A DNA stretch of 64,000 nucleotides, from contig JAUMIR010000001.1 in NCBI GenBank assembly GCA_030847615.1, positions 89,949,501 to 90,013,500 of the forward strand, written 5' to 3'. Shown in pieces: positions 1 through 10,412 of this stretch. A program made the position numbers and the translations under genes. Positions within the stretch are counted from its first letter, which is position 1. Each line of letters opens with the position of its first letter. This DNA comes from Gambelia wislizenii. Its lineage: Eukaryota; Chordata; Lepidosauria; Squamata; Crotaphytidae. The notes under the pieces are model-generated. The model had not been told where the DNA came from. It did no database searches and saw only the letters and a program-made list of their open reading frames with translations.

Positions 1-41
1 TGAGTCCTTCCTGAATCTTCGTTTGCGAAGAAAAGCCAGAG
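1..41 (+). mobile_element. 3' terminal scrap of the zinc-finger-tailed LINE family
   Basis: This is the last part of the same LINE that is better preserved at 10171-12393. It holds the end of the ORF (stop TGA at 11-13), a short stem-loop at 17-30 (CTTCG/TTTG/CGAAG) and the AAGCCAGAG tail start. The rest of the copy lies left of the window or never existed, because most copies here are severely 5'-truncated. Confidence 0.8.
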
Positions 42-550
42 GCTTCTAATAGCAGTTTCATGGCAGGACTTTGGGATGGAAATTCAGGAGGATAGACAGG
101 AGGGTTTCTAAACACAGAAGAGTTGGCTGGCTACATTTTGAAATGAACTTAACATGCATGGCTACCTAAACAGGGGATCCCTATTATTAGAGGTAATAAC
201 CTTAGCATGCCTATACTCAAGTTGCTAGTTTGCATGCCTCTCTAGGAATTTAGACATAGGTATGTATTCATATCACTTCTTGCTTGTTGGTCTTAGCCAT
301 ACCCTCTCTATATCTACAGCTCCAAGTCTCACTTAATCTGCACAGTCTCTGTCCTCCATTTTGAAGGCTCTTTTTGCCATGCCAGAACTTTGTTGCCCAG
401 GCAGAAGATGAGGAACCAGATTTGTAAACTGATGTCTATATAATGTATATTGATGGTGATAATTTTATAGAGACATCAGCCAAAGCACCTTTACACATCT
501 GCATGTACCATTTTTGGTTGTTCAGTCTTGGGTATCCTTACATAGTCCTT
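42..550. other. No recognisable gene or repeat
   Basis: Unremarkable AT-leaning sequence. Short ORFs have no recognisable motif. I see nothing to support a feature. Confidence 0.5.
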
Positions 551-640
551 TTCAGAGTGTGGAAAAAAAATTACTTTTTTTTGCACTACAGCTCCCAGAA
601 TCCCCCATGGATAGTTCTGGGATCTGTAGTCCAAAAACAA
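551..640. mobile_element. Small fold-back MITE of the TTGTAGTCC type
   Basis: Two short inverted arms are visible: GCACTACAGCTCCCAGAATC at about 583-602 and its diverged reverse complement around GGGATCTGTAGTCC at 620-633. The same words recur at 20947-21066, 31799-31860, 50737-50785, 57040-57190 and 60975-61090. This is a common squamate non-autonomous DNA transposon type, probably hAT. Confidence 0.5.
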
Positions 641-804
641 ACACAAACAAGCCCTGTTACCTTTTTTAGCTGTACAAGCCTTGCTGCCTTGCATAATTGC
701 AGTCTTTCTCTTTCATTAGTACATTCAAAAACACTAGACCAATCCCTTCTCGATACTGCCATCCTGCCAAAATGTTTAGGGCTGCTTTGCATATGACATG
801 TTTT

Positions 805-1040
805 CACAGAATCATAGAATCATAAAGTTGGAAGAGACTACAAGGGCCATCTAGTCCAGTCCTCTGCCCTGCAGGAATACACAATCAAAGCATCCTCACA
901 AGTTGGCTATCCAGCCTCTGTTCAAAAACCTCCAAAGAAGGAGACTCCACCATATTCCAAGGCAGTGTATTTCACTGTTGAACAGCTCCTACCAGGAAAT
1001 TATTTCTAATGTTTAGCTGGAACCACTTTTCCTGTAGTTC
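805..1040 (-). mobile_element. CR1 LINE 3' end, antisense
   Basis: The copy begins with the CR1 tail in reverse (ATAGAATCATA repeats), followed by the standard CR1 3' UTR and the last codons of the pol ORF. It is 5'-truncated to about 235 bp. No ORF survives. Confidence 0.85.
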
Positions 1041-1689
1041 GAATATGTCAGGGGTCAAGAGCATGCAAAGCAGCTACGGAAAGGGGCTTGCTTGGGGGGG
1101 GGCACACATAAAATTGCCCAAGTATCCCCATCCCACTGCTCTGTTTTTAGCACTGTCTCAGGAGCATTAATTAATTAATTAATATCCCACTTTTCTCCCA
1201 ACATGGGACCAAAGGTGGTTAACAGCACAGCTTAAAACAGTGAGCTTTCGGAGGCCCAGTCGCTACTTTCCCCCCCACCTCCCCTGGCCTCCCTCTCACC
1301 CATGGTTTTTTTTTGGGGGGGATACCTCACCCACGAATGAAGCAGGGAAAGATATATAAGAGGTGGACTTACCTGCTGGAGGTAGAGGAAGGCTGGGGGG
1401 CACGGTAGTGAGTGTGGGAGCAAGGCCGAGGAGGCAGCCTGAGTTAGCAATTGAGCAGAGATGTGTTGCTGGCTAGCCTAGGAGTGATTATGCGGGCAGC
1501 TCCTTGGCTCCCAGACCCTTGGCTTCTTCACTTCACAGCACTTACTCCCCCTCCTCACAATGCCATGCACATAAACACACATGTGCATGCATTCTCCCCC
1601 CTCCCTCTTTTGGCAGCTCCCCTGTGCAGAGCTATTTAGGAGGGCTCCATTAGAGAAGCTACACGCGGTGCACTGGGCTCAAACAAGAG

Positions 1690-2360
1690 GCCCACCTACC
1701 CGCCATCTTCCCCAGCCTTTCCGAGGTGGCTTCAAGGCTTCAAAGCCTCGGAGTCCCCTCGGGAAGGCCGGGGAGAGGCCAGGCAGAGTCCCTCCCTCCC
1801 ATCTGCCACCTTCCTCGACCTCCCCGAGGCGGCTCCGCAGCTTCAAAGCCATGGAACCCCCTCTGGAAGGCCAGATGGCCACCCTCCCACTCGCCTGCCA
1901 TCTTCCCTGGCCTTTCCGAGGTGGCTCCGAGGCTTTGGAGCCACCTCCGGAAGGCCGGGGAGAGGCCGGTCGGCCACCCTCCCACTCACCTGCCACCTTC
2001 CCCAGCCTCTCCGAGGTGGCTCCATGGCTTCAAACCATGGAGCCCCCTCAGGAAGGCCGGGGAGAGGCCGGGTGGCCACCCTCCCACTTGCCCACCATCT
2101 TCCGTGGCCTTTCCAAGGCAGCTCCAAGGTTTTGGAGCCACCTCCAGAAGGCCGGGGAGAGGCCAGGCGGCCAGCCTCCCACTCACCTGCCATCTTCCCC
2201 AGCCTTTCTGAGGTGGCTTTGAGCTTCAAAGCCTTGGAGCCACCTCGGGAAGGCCAGGGAGAGGCTGGGCGACCACCCTTCTGTTCGCCCACTGCCTTCC
2301 CTGGGAGAGTCCTGCCCGCTGGCCACTTTACCCAACCTTTCCGAGGTGGCTCCAGGAAAG
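1690..2360. repeat. GC-rich minisatellite, unit about 100 bp
   Basis: The word GGCCGGGGAGAGGCC or a close variant returns near 1767, 1951, 2055, 2149 and 2248, and a related GGAAGGCCAG at about 1865. Each is followed by CACCCTCCCACT and CCTTTCCGAGGTGGCT. Spacing is roughly 80-105 bp, giving six to seven diverged units. Confidence 0.8.
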
Positions 2361-2399
2361 CACAGCAGGCCTCAGGGATGGTAGTGGCCAGGTGGGGGG

Positions 2400-2600
2400 G
2401 GAGGCTCCACCCCCCGCCTCCCTAAAGTGGTGATTGGGGCTTCATAGCCCTGCCTGCCACTTTCCTCCAACCTCCCACCTCCCTAAAGTGGCGACCGGGG
2501 CTTCATAGCCCCACCTGGCACTTTCCTCCCCCCTCCTAAAGTGAAGCTTTGAAGCCTGGATCACCACTTTAGGAAGGGTAGTGAGGTTGTGGGTGGGGGT
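2400..2600. repeat. Second tandem block, unit about 80 bp
   Basis: CCTCCCTAAAGTGG and GGGGCTTCATAGCCC occur twice in the same order (about 2418 and 2480), with a third partial, partly inverted copy to about 2575 ending CACCACTTTAGG. It lies inside the hAT-like element, right of the main minisatellite. Confidence 0.65.
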
Positions 2601-2756
2601 GGGGGGGAGGAGTCCTACAGCCGCATGTCAGCACGAATGGCTACGCGTGTCAGTGCTGACACGCGTGTCATAGGTTCACCATCACTGGCTTAAAACAAGG
2701 TGCAGCTAAAGCACAGGCATTATAATAAAACCATTTTTAATTAGTTAAACTACCTG

Positions 2757-3238
2757 CCAAAAAAAAGGATATTGACAAATTGGAGCGTGTCCAGAGAAGG
2801 GCAACTAAAATGGTGAAAGGTCTGGAAACGATGCCTTATGAGGAGAGACTTAGCGAGCTGGGTATGTTTAGCCTGGAAAAAAGACGGTTTAGAGGCGATA
2901 TGATAGCCCTGTTTAAGTATTTGAGGGGATGTCACGCTGATGATGGAGCAGGCTTGTTTTCTGCTGCTCCAGAGATTGGAATATGGAGCAATGGATGCAA
3001 GCTCCAGGAACATAGATTCCACCTCAACTTGAGGAGGAACTTTTTGACAGTAAGAGCTGTTCGGCAGTGGGACACGCTCCCTCGGAGCGTGGTGGGGTCT
3101 CCTTCCTTGGAGGTCTTTAAACAGAGGCTGGATGGCCATCTGTCGGGGATGCTTTGATCAAGATTTCCTGCGTGGCAGGGGGATTGGACTGGATGGCCCT
3201 CGTGGTCTCTTCCAACTCTGCAATTCTATGATTCTATG
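2757..3238 (+). mobile_element. CR1 LINE, 5'-truncated
   Basis: Bases 2780-3157 read as the last 125 residues of CR1 pol without a stop. The typical C-terminal blocks are present: [42 protein letters not shown] and SPSLEVFKQRLDGHL. A short 3' UTR and an ATTCTATG tail follow. The intact frame suggests this is younger than the surrounding repeat. It contains no catalytic domain and cannot act alone. Confidence 0.92.
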
Positions 3239-3470
3239 AAAACAATACTAATTTAAGACAGGATAAAAGCATAACAGTGAGGATAAAACTACAGCACATG
3301 CGCCCCAATAAGAGACACTTCTGCACAACCAAAAGCCTCCTCAAAACAAGAAATGAAAAAGGTCTTTACCTGCCTGCTGAAGAAGAAAAGTGCTATAGTG
3401 TGGAAGGGGAAGAGACCTCCCTTTCTCTCTTCATCCCACCAAAGCAGCAATTAGCAAAGGAAGCAGGATG

Positions 3471-3967
3471 AGAAGCATGTGGGAAAGTGGGTATGAAGTC
3501 GTTTGGACCCTCCGTGGGGCAGGGAGTGGACCCTGTTGTGCTCCCAATTATAACACTGGCAATACCATGGGGTTTAATGTGCCTCATTGCTGAGCTTCGA
3601 ATAAACCACATTATTTTCTGAATGGGGAGGAAAATTTAGATTGAGGGTAGGCAGCTGGCCCAAAAGGATATCTTGAAGTACTGGACCTACCACCACACCC
3701 CTTGAGCAAATTTTTAAAAATAAAAATGTTGATTCCCCCCACCCCCAACACACAAACAATTCCCAAATTCCCCCAAACACCCTCAAGGGGGCTTTAGAGC
3801 AATATCACCCCCTAGAAAACATTTAGGACCAAAGAAGTTTTTTTTTAAGTTGTAAAAACACACACACCCGTTTTGGATTTCAGGGCCCAAAAAACTGCCT
3901 TGGGAGCCAAATGCATCCCACAAAATGAGAAGTGTGGTCACCGTATTGGATTGGCAGAGATGTTTAT
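3471..3967. repeat. Unclassified repeat-like sequence
   Basis: A C-rich stretch near 3736-3800 (CCCAACACACAAACAATTCCC, ACCCTCAAGGGGGCTTT) resembles an interspersed squamate DNA repeat that I cannot name. Phrases of similar type appear near 37475-37740 and 49195-49300. No coding potential is seen. Confidence 0.3.
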
Positions 3968-4039
3968 TCCTACAAGGCAGGGGGTTGGACTGGATGGCCC
4001 TTGTGGACTCTTCCAACTGTACGATTCTATGATTCTATA
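3968..4039 (+). mobile_element. CR1 3' end, about 70 bp
   Basis: Only the 3' UTR and tail remain (GGGGGTTGGACTGGATGGCC ... GATTCTATGATTCTATA). It is an extremely 5'-truncated insertion or a remnant. Confidence 0.85.
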
Positions 4040-4284
4040 TTGGGCTTGCAGGGTGCTCATATCCTAATTTTAGCTTTCACATCAGCAGGCTGAATGTCTG
4101 CGTAAGGCTAGAGAGATGATCCAAATGTGGATCCTGCTTACCTTGAGCCAGCACCTCCTGTTACTTTGAGTGACAGATTATGCAAAAATGAGTTGGTAGA
4201 AACACATCCCAAGAAACTGGATTCTGTGTAGCCGATCATGGGAGCACCTGACAAGCCCAGCATGAGATCTAGTAAGTAAGCCTT

Positions 4285-5055
4285 TTGTTATCAGCTTTGG
4301 CTGATATGCCAGCTGCGCCCTTTTCTGGAAGTAAGGGATCTTGAGACCGTTGTGCATGCGCTGGTAACCTCACATCTTGATTTCTGTAATGCACTCTACA
4401 TGGGGCTACCATTGTGCTTGGTTCGGAAATTACAGGGGATACAAAATATGGCAGCCAGGCTTGTCTCTGGAACATCTAGGAGGGACCACATTACTCCGGT
4501 TTTGAGGTCCCTCCACTGGCTGCCTATCAGCTTCCGGGCCCAGTACAAGGTGTTGGTTATCACCTTTAAAGCCCTAAATGGCTTGGGTCCAAGCTATCTC
4601 AGGGACCGCCTTCTCCCTTATAATCCCCGTGCTCTCCGGTCCTCTGGGAGGAATTTGTTGCAGCCACAAAGATCTAGGCTTGCGACCACCTCCCAGAGGG
4701 CTTTCTCAGCTGTTGCCCCCAAATTGTGGAACGGCCTGCCGGATGAGATCCGCCTATTGACATCGTTAAGACAGCTTTAAAAAGGCTGTTAAGACGGATC
4801 TCTTCAGGCAGGCTTTTCCGGAATAGCTAATCCCGGCCTCAGGAACCCCCTCTGGAGGTTGCTTCTGGAGCTCCTAACTGTTGCTGCTCGCTAGGAAGGG
4901 TTTTTTAATAACAATTGTATTATATGTTGATTTTAATTTGTATTGATTTAATAATGTTTTAAGGGGGGAAGGGATTTTGAGTTGTTTTATATTATGTATT
5001 ATTTTACTGTTGTAAGCCGCCCCGATTGATCGCAGAGGGGTGGGATATAAATAAA

Positions 5056-5090
<35 letters not shown>
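4285..5090 (+). mobile_element. L2 LINE 3' end with (TTA)n tail
   Basis: A 142-residue open stretch at 4352-4780 encodes the L2 C-terminal region: HALVTSHLDFCNALYMGLP, LQGIQNMAARLVSG, ITPVLRSLHWLPISFRAQYK and the RNLLQP segment. The 3' UTR ends with a GCAGAGGGGTGGGATATAAA block and a TTA microsatellite at 5057-5090. The same protein region occurs in the L2 at 61954-64000, so both belong to one subfamily. Confidence 0.92.
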
Positions 5091-5521
5091 GCCTACGCAC
5101 TAGGTAGGCAGCTAAGCTGGTCATGTGAGGCTTCTATTCTGCATAGCTTTGAGGTGGCCGCAAAGGAGAATCCCATGAAAGGCCAGAACTTAGAGAAGTC
5201 TTTTTAAAAAACTACCAACTCCCCAGTGGCCATGCTGGCTGGACCAGTCCAGAAAAATAACTTTGCAAAGCTCGGGGAAAGGCTGAATCTCTTATCAGGT
5301 AATTGCAGCTATGTTTCATGTATTATGCAGAAGCAAGCCTGGGTTCACCTCCCAGACCAGTTGCAGCTGGCAGCTCCTATGTCAGTGGGGCAATGGGGCA
5401 GTTAGGATTCTTAGCCCTAGCTTTAAATGAGCTCTCCAAGCTGCTGAACCCACTGAGGTGACAAGATTCAGCACCCTGGACAGTGTCTTTAAAGTCTGGA
5501 GTATATCCCACTAATATGATA
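5091..5521. other. No recognisable gene or repeat
   Basis: Mixed-composition sequence, no feature I can support. Confidence 0.4.
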
Positions 5522-5863
5522 GCCATTAAAAAGGCAAATGTGATTCTGGGCAGCATCAATAGGAATATAGTCTCTAGACTGAGGGAAGTAATAGCACCAC
5601 TCTATTCTGCTTTGGTCAGACCTCACCTGGAATACTGTGTCCAGTTCTGGGCACCACAATTCACAAAATAGATTGAGAACCTGGAACGTGGCCAGAGGAG
5701 GGTGACCAAAATGGTGGGAGGTCTGGAAGCCATGTCCTATGAGGAGTGGCTTAGGGAGCTGGGCATGTTTAGTCTGGAGAAGAGAAGGTTAAGAGGGGAC
5801 ATGACAGCAATGTTTAACTATTTGAAGGGATGTCATACTGAGGATGGAGCAAGCTTGTTTCAC
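5522..5863 (+). mobile_element. CR1 fragment lacking its 3' end
   Basis: Bases 5525-5860 encode CR1 pol C-terminal sequence: [35 protein letters not shown], then one stop (TAG at 5669-5671), then [24 protein letters not shown]. The copy stops at CAAGCTTGTTT, before the normal 3' UTR. It has therefore lost its 3' end by deletion, which is not how CR1 normally truncates. Confidence 0.88.
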
Positions 5864-6956
5864 ATCTGCTCTGGGTTCCATAAACGCTGACTAGAATGAT
5901 GTGCTAGGCTGCAGTTTTTGCAGAAAACGCTGACAAACCTGAGCAAGTTTTGCTGTACCGATGGTGAAATCTTCCTTCTTTCAGTATTTAAATCAGATCT
6001 TAGAAGTCACACACATCTCCCCAATAATGAAAGAATAATTATCTTATAGTGTAACTTAACATAAGGGATTACATCTTCCTTTTTGTGGTGGTCCCTGTAA
6101 CATTTTAGTTAATTTTATAGGCGGAGATGTAGGGCCTCACTAAATAAATGGTGGAGAGGGATTATCACAGGGTTCAAGTGCTGTCTCGTGCCTTGTGCTG
6201 CTGAATGGATAAGAGTTTTTTTTAATCTAATTTTTATTTCCTTTCAAGAAACAACTTACATATGCCATTGTAACTTTAAGTGTAACTAATTAAATTTAGG
6301 GGGTTTCAAACTATAACACCAACTAACTACTTTTTAATGTCATGTTCCAAGTTCCAGTTAAATGACCCAGCAGCTCTGCTGAGCTGACCTTCTACAAACA
6401 GTGAGGTTGTATTTGATTCCATACATTGGGTTGTAATTATGTGGGAGTGGTTAGTGTTGGGCTAAGAGTGGGGGGGGGAATCCAAGTTCATAATCTTTGT
6501 GCAGTGGTGAAACTCACTGAGAAAAACAAGGGCCAGGCACTCTTTTTCAATGTAACTTACCTCAGGCTTTGCAGTGAGGATAAATCCTTGGAGGGGTGAT
6601 GGATGCATCCATGTATTTTTCCTCACCTTCGCTTTGGTAAACAAATGGAATGTTCTGCAGAGAGATTCTTTGAATAATCAGATTAATATTGTTTTCCTCA
6701 GAGTTTACACAATATTAACTTTCTGTGCTTTTGTTTTGCAGAGCTGTGCAGGTTTTGTTGGGAGGCACCTGTCATTTGGGGCCAGGATAATTGCTTTTAT
6801 TTTAAACAAGAGAAATCTCACAACATCTTGAAAGGGATGAGACTATGGCTGAACCCTAGAAGCAATGATGTCTCATTGCCCTCAGTGGGACTTCCTTCAC
6901 ATGAACATGTTTATAGTTGAACTGCATGATTATACATTCATGTTTATTTACTAACC
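5864..6956. other. Quiet region
   Basis: AT-rich sequence with no recognisable repeat or gene. A short poly-G run lies near 6468-6476. ORFs are short and without motifs. Confidence 0.4.
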
Positions 6957-7017
6957 CTTTCTTCTTCTTCTTCTTCTTCTTCTTCTTCTTCTTCTTCTTC
7001 TTCTTTTTCTTCTTCTT
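6957..7017. repeat. (TTC)n microsatellite
   Basis: About 20 near-perfect TTC units with one TTT interruption. The long lysine run predicted on the minus strand is only this repeat. Confidence 0.97.
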
Positions 7018-7069
7018 CACTGTTGTTCTAAATTCCAAAAATATTCAGGACTAAAGGTGAGAAAAACTT

Positions 7070-7260
7070 AAAAGATGATTGAAAGGCACCAGTTTGGCTG
7101 GCTGGGTTAGTAGTGAATCAGATTAGGCCCTATCGACTGGCCTATTCAGCAAAGAAGAGAGTTTTCTCTCTAATCTGTTCCGTTAGCATAACAAGAGACA
7201 CGCTAGAGCAATTGTTAATAACAGCAAAGGGGTTGTTTAAGTCAAGCATGTGTTCCAGCT
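7070..7260. other. Candidate conserved non-coding sequence (weak)
   Basis: Balanced, repeat-free sequence with clustered short factor-like words (GATTAATC, CAATTGTTAATAACA, GTTAGCATAACA). The impression of constraint is from style only and has no alignment behind it. Confidence 0.2.
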
Positions 7261-7284
7261 CCACGGGTTGATTAATCTTGTCAC

Positions 7285-7318
7285 CATTTTATTTATTTAT
7301 TATTTATTTATTTATTTT
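7285..7318. repeat. (TTTA)n tract
   Basis: Simple TTTA/TATT repeat. It may be the tail of a lost SINE or LINE, but no body is recognisable beside it. Confidence 0.8.
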
Positions 7319-8379
7319 GTGTTAAGCACTCCCCCCCCCACTTTTCACTGGAGAGGAAGAGGGGAGATTTGAGGGTTTATGTGTTTAAGACTCAAGAATA
7401 GCGGTGTCTCCACCTTCAAAACCTGTCTCTGTGTCTATCCTTATTTCTGCCTGGATTAGTCGACATAAAGCTGTTTTCTACAGCCAGGACCCTCAATGGC
7501 AAGTTAAATTTAGACAGATTGTGAGGAGTGGAGAACATGGGCCTGAGAAAGAAGATCTGGCTCTGGCCCTGACCCACCCTTTGTTCTCACATAGTGGTCA
7601 CCTGCCAGAGAGCACAATGCGCCAGGCTCACTCCCTCCTTGCCTGATTCAACCTGACCTTTGGGAGCCTCTCTCATTGGCTAGGAGCATGTTTGAGTTGT
7701 TGCTGGGGAAGCCCTAGAAGAAGAAAAAAATCACCACCCCGCATATAGCCCAGCAGCCTAGGGAGGAAACACCCCCCCCTCCAACCCTTTCCCCTTTCTT
7801 TTGAAAAGGGCAGTGTGTTTTGAGGAAAGGGAGAGAAAAATCAGCCCATTAAAAATGCAAAGGAGTGACAAAAGGGAGGTTGCCCCTTTGGCAAGGATCT
7901 GAGGCCAGGTCTAATGAGGACTGCATGTCGCATCCTTTGCAGGAAACAGGAGATGAAGGAGGAGAGAAAAAGTTCTGAGAGTGTTTTAAAAAGTTGTCAA
8001 AAGTCAGCCTTTAAAAATAAATACACCCCAGAGTGTCCTGGTCGTTGTGTTGGGTTGTTTTAATATTATTATTATTTCACAAAGCAGTACCAAAGCTTGG
8101 TGGCCAGCTTTGTTCAGCAGACTTTTTTCCAGTTGGACCCCCCCCCGTAAGAATGGCACACCACTCTTGTTTAAAAATGCCCTCCTGTTTGTGGGGCTTT
8201 ATCAGAAACAAGAATGACATCACTGTGTGTTGTTTGGTGGTTCATTGTGCTCTGTGCAAATTGTCCTCCCCTTTGCCTGACTGGGGAATAAAGACATAGT
8301 GCTTTCACTTCAGGCCCTGCAAATGGCCAACTTTCACTCTCTTTTGCGGGTGTGTAACAGCAGGACTGCCTCTCTGAGG
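7319..8379. other. No recognisable gene
   Basis: Several poly-C runs (7333, 7772, 8141) and short ORFs up to 88 codons, none with recognisable motifs. I see no splice or repeat structure to report. Confidence 0.4.
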
Positions 8380-8720
8380 TAAATAAACACCATTGGTGCC
8401 TAAGTTTAGTTTTATGTTAATGTTCACTTTTGTAACTTTAGCTCCTTGACAGTATCACTAAATGGGCTTTGTGCATCTCTTTCCCCCCTTTCACTGATCC
8501 AAAGCAGTTTTCCAGTCACGCTTGTAACTCAACACTAGTTGTATGCTTTTAAGTTAGATTTTTATTTGTCTGCGGCCTGGAGCTGCTGAAAGTAATGCTA
8601 TTGAGAAAAGGAAACAGCAGCTCTTAGGCTGAGTTAAAATTCAAACAAAAGCCTAACTCATGTCACGCTAACAAAACATTGGTTTCCTTATTTTTGCTGC
8701 AAATGCTGAGTAGCTGGCAT
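8380..8720. other. Candidate conserved non-coding sequence
   Basis: Repeat-free, moderately AT-rich sequence dense in homeobox-, SOX- and POU-like words (GTTAATGTTC, AACAAAACATTGG, TGCTGCAAATGC). No coding frame. Such texture is common in vertebrate enhancers, but only a cross-species alignment could show conservation. Confidence 0.25.
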
Positions 8721-10134
8721 TGTGTTCTCACTACAAGCATCTAGGTATACATCTTCATGAACATTTTGCCATTGCTTCCCCCCTTTTTTGTTACTCGCAG
8801 AACCACAATGTAGAGTCTACATAATTTGTCATACTTGCAGGTATGCCTGCCATCTCATGTCCACCCCAGTGAGACTTATTCGGGGCCCCTCAACCTCTCT
8901 TCCTTCTGAATCTCTGGGAGCCTATGTGGGTGTCTCATGCTATGCAATGTGGTGCTCCCCTACTGCTCAGACCATGCACTGCTGATGATCTCAAGCTTTC
9001 TTCTAGTTTTGCCACCAAAAATATTGCACATATATGCACAAATAATATGTTTAGCTCTACAAAAATGTTTTGCACAGAATTCAGAATACCAAAATACAGA
9101 GGATCACCATTTTGTAATTTGCTCAGCTTCCTCCACATCCTAAATTATGTAGTTTTATATTGCTGGCACATCTTAGATCAAATGTTTTATGCACTGGTGT
9201 ATGCACCTTACTTTGTGTGCACATAGGAATTTCAGAATTTCAAAATACCAAAGTTCACAATTTTGAAATTTTCTCTGACTTTTGTCCCAGTTTAGGTAGA
9301 ATCTTCTTGTTAGTGCATTCCTATTCTATTCTATTGTTAGTTCCTATTCTATCTCCTGAGAATGGCAAGCCTGTGCTCCTTGAAATGTGGCTCAAAATGG
9401 CATAGAAAGTCAGATGCTTCCTCTGATGCTACCTCCTCATTTTCAGAAGGGAAACATTATATGCACTGAGCAAGAAACAACCCAGAATGCTCCATTTTGA
9501 TAGCTGCTGAAACCCATTTACATATGTTTACTTTCTGGAATTCTGGTGTCAAAAGTTTTTTTAGGGGAAAGAAAGACATGGTATTTACTGGTAAATCTCC
9601 CATTTCTGTAAATATACAGAAAAATGTCCCTTCTCTTCTCAGATAAAAAAGATGACAATTTTTAGTATAGAATATGTTGGCATATAGTATATGCAGTCTT
9701 TGTCATCTACATGTATATTCATTTTCTTTAAAAAAAGGAGGCCAAGCATCTAGTCTTCATCATTAGGAATTTGATAAATGGGAGTAGTTTCTCCTTCAGG
9801 ATACAGAAAATTTAGCAATACACTTATTTATTTGGTACAGAAATTCCAGAGTTCTATAATTTCAATTGTTGAGTGAGAAGATGGACAGACGTGGCTAGAG
9901 CTAGCCAATCACAACTCATGGAATGCCTCCCGGGGGTGGATGGCTATAGAGGAAAGGCTATAACATAGAACCTTGTCTGTTAAAGGCTTAGATAGGGCCA
10001 GATATGACATGAGATAGGGCCAGTTAGGAAGAGAATGGAGAAGATCTGAATAGGGTTTGATGGGAGCTGAGAATGTGGAGAGTTCCAGGGAGAAGTGTTA
10101 TTTTGTTTCAAACTGAGGTGTTATTGTGTACTGT
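8721..10134. other. Quiet region with weak internal similarity
   Basis: No gene or named repeat. Two stretches about 150 bp apart (9078-9125 and 9227-9275) share CAGAAT(A/T)(C/T)CAAAATACA-like words and TCACAATTTTG/CACCATTTTG, which could be an old duplication or AT-rich coincidence. Confidence 0.35.
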
Positions 10135-10170
10135 GTGTGAAACCATTATAAAGGTGTATGTTTATTTGTT
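10135..10170 (+). repeat. Left target-site duplication of the LINE
   Basis: A 36-bp segment starting GTGTGAAACCATTATAAAGG recurs at 12394-12429 with one mismatch (C/T). It brackets the LINE exactly. Confidence 0.85.
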
Positions 10171-10412
10171 TGATGGTTTGATGAAAACAACCAAGAGATC
10201 CAGGAGCTGTTGGCAAAGAAGAGAACTGCTCAACAGGCATACCTCACCCAGCCAACTTGCCATGTAAGAAAAGCAGCTTTCCGCCTCACATGTAGTAACT
10301 TCAACAAAAACTCCGAGACATTCAGAACAAGTGGTGGATCAATATAGCAGAAAAGACACAATGCTGTGCAGATCTGGTTGATCTTAGAGAATTTTATGAA
10401 GCTCTTAAAGCA

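Larger units (their letters stand above)
1238..2687. mobile_element. Non-autonomous hAT-like element with internal minisatellite
   Basis: The ends read CAGTGA at 1238 and TCACTG at 2687. They are flanked by an exact 8-bp duplication GCTTAAAA at 1230-1237 and 2688-2695, as hAT transposases make. The inner right end CACGCGTGTCATAGGTTC is typical of a widespread hAT MITE group. The interior is strongly GC-rich and made largely of tandem repeats. There is no transposase: the long ORFs on both strands are a by-product of stop-poor repeats. The terminal repeat is short (6 bp clearly matched), which is the weak point. Confidence 0.65.
1165..3470 (-). repeat. Older antisense LINE/SINE 3' part, split by two insertions
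   Basis: The words CCCACTTTTCTCCCA and GGTCTTTACCTG, in this spacing, mark a common reptile repeat in antisense orientation (also at about 45860-46290). The visible pieces are 1165-1237, 2688-2756 and 3240-3470. They are separated by the hAT-like element at 1238-2687 and the CR1 at 2757-3238. I cannot name the family with certainty; L2-like is my best guess. Confidence 0.45.

Noticed and set aside
1581..2425. Long overlapping ORFs on both strands (up to 213 codons), proline/glycine rich
   Set aside because: They lie in the GC-rich minisatellite, where stop codons are scarce. The protein repeats simply follow the DNA units, and both strands are open.
6856..7038. Minus-strand ORF with a long lysine run
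   Set aside because: It is the translation of the (TTC)n tract.
9078..9275. Old tandem duplication
   Set aside because: Similarity is limited to AT-rich words and could be chance; not strong enough to list as a repeat.
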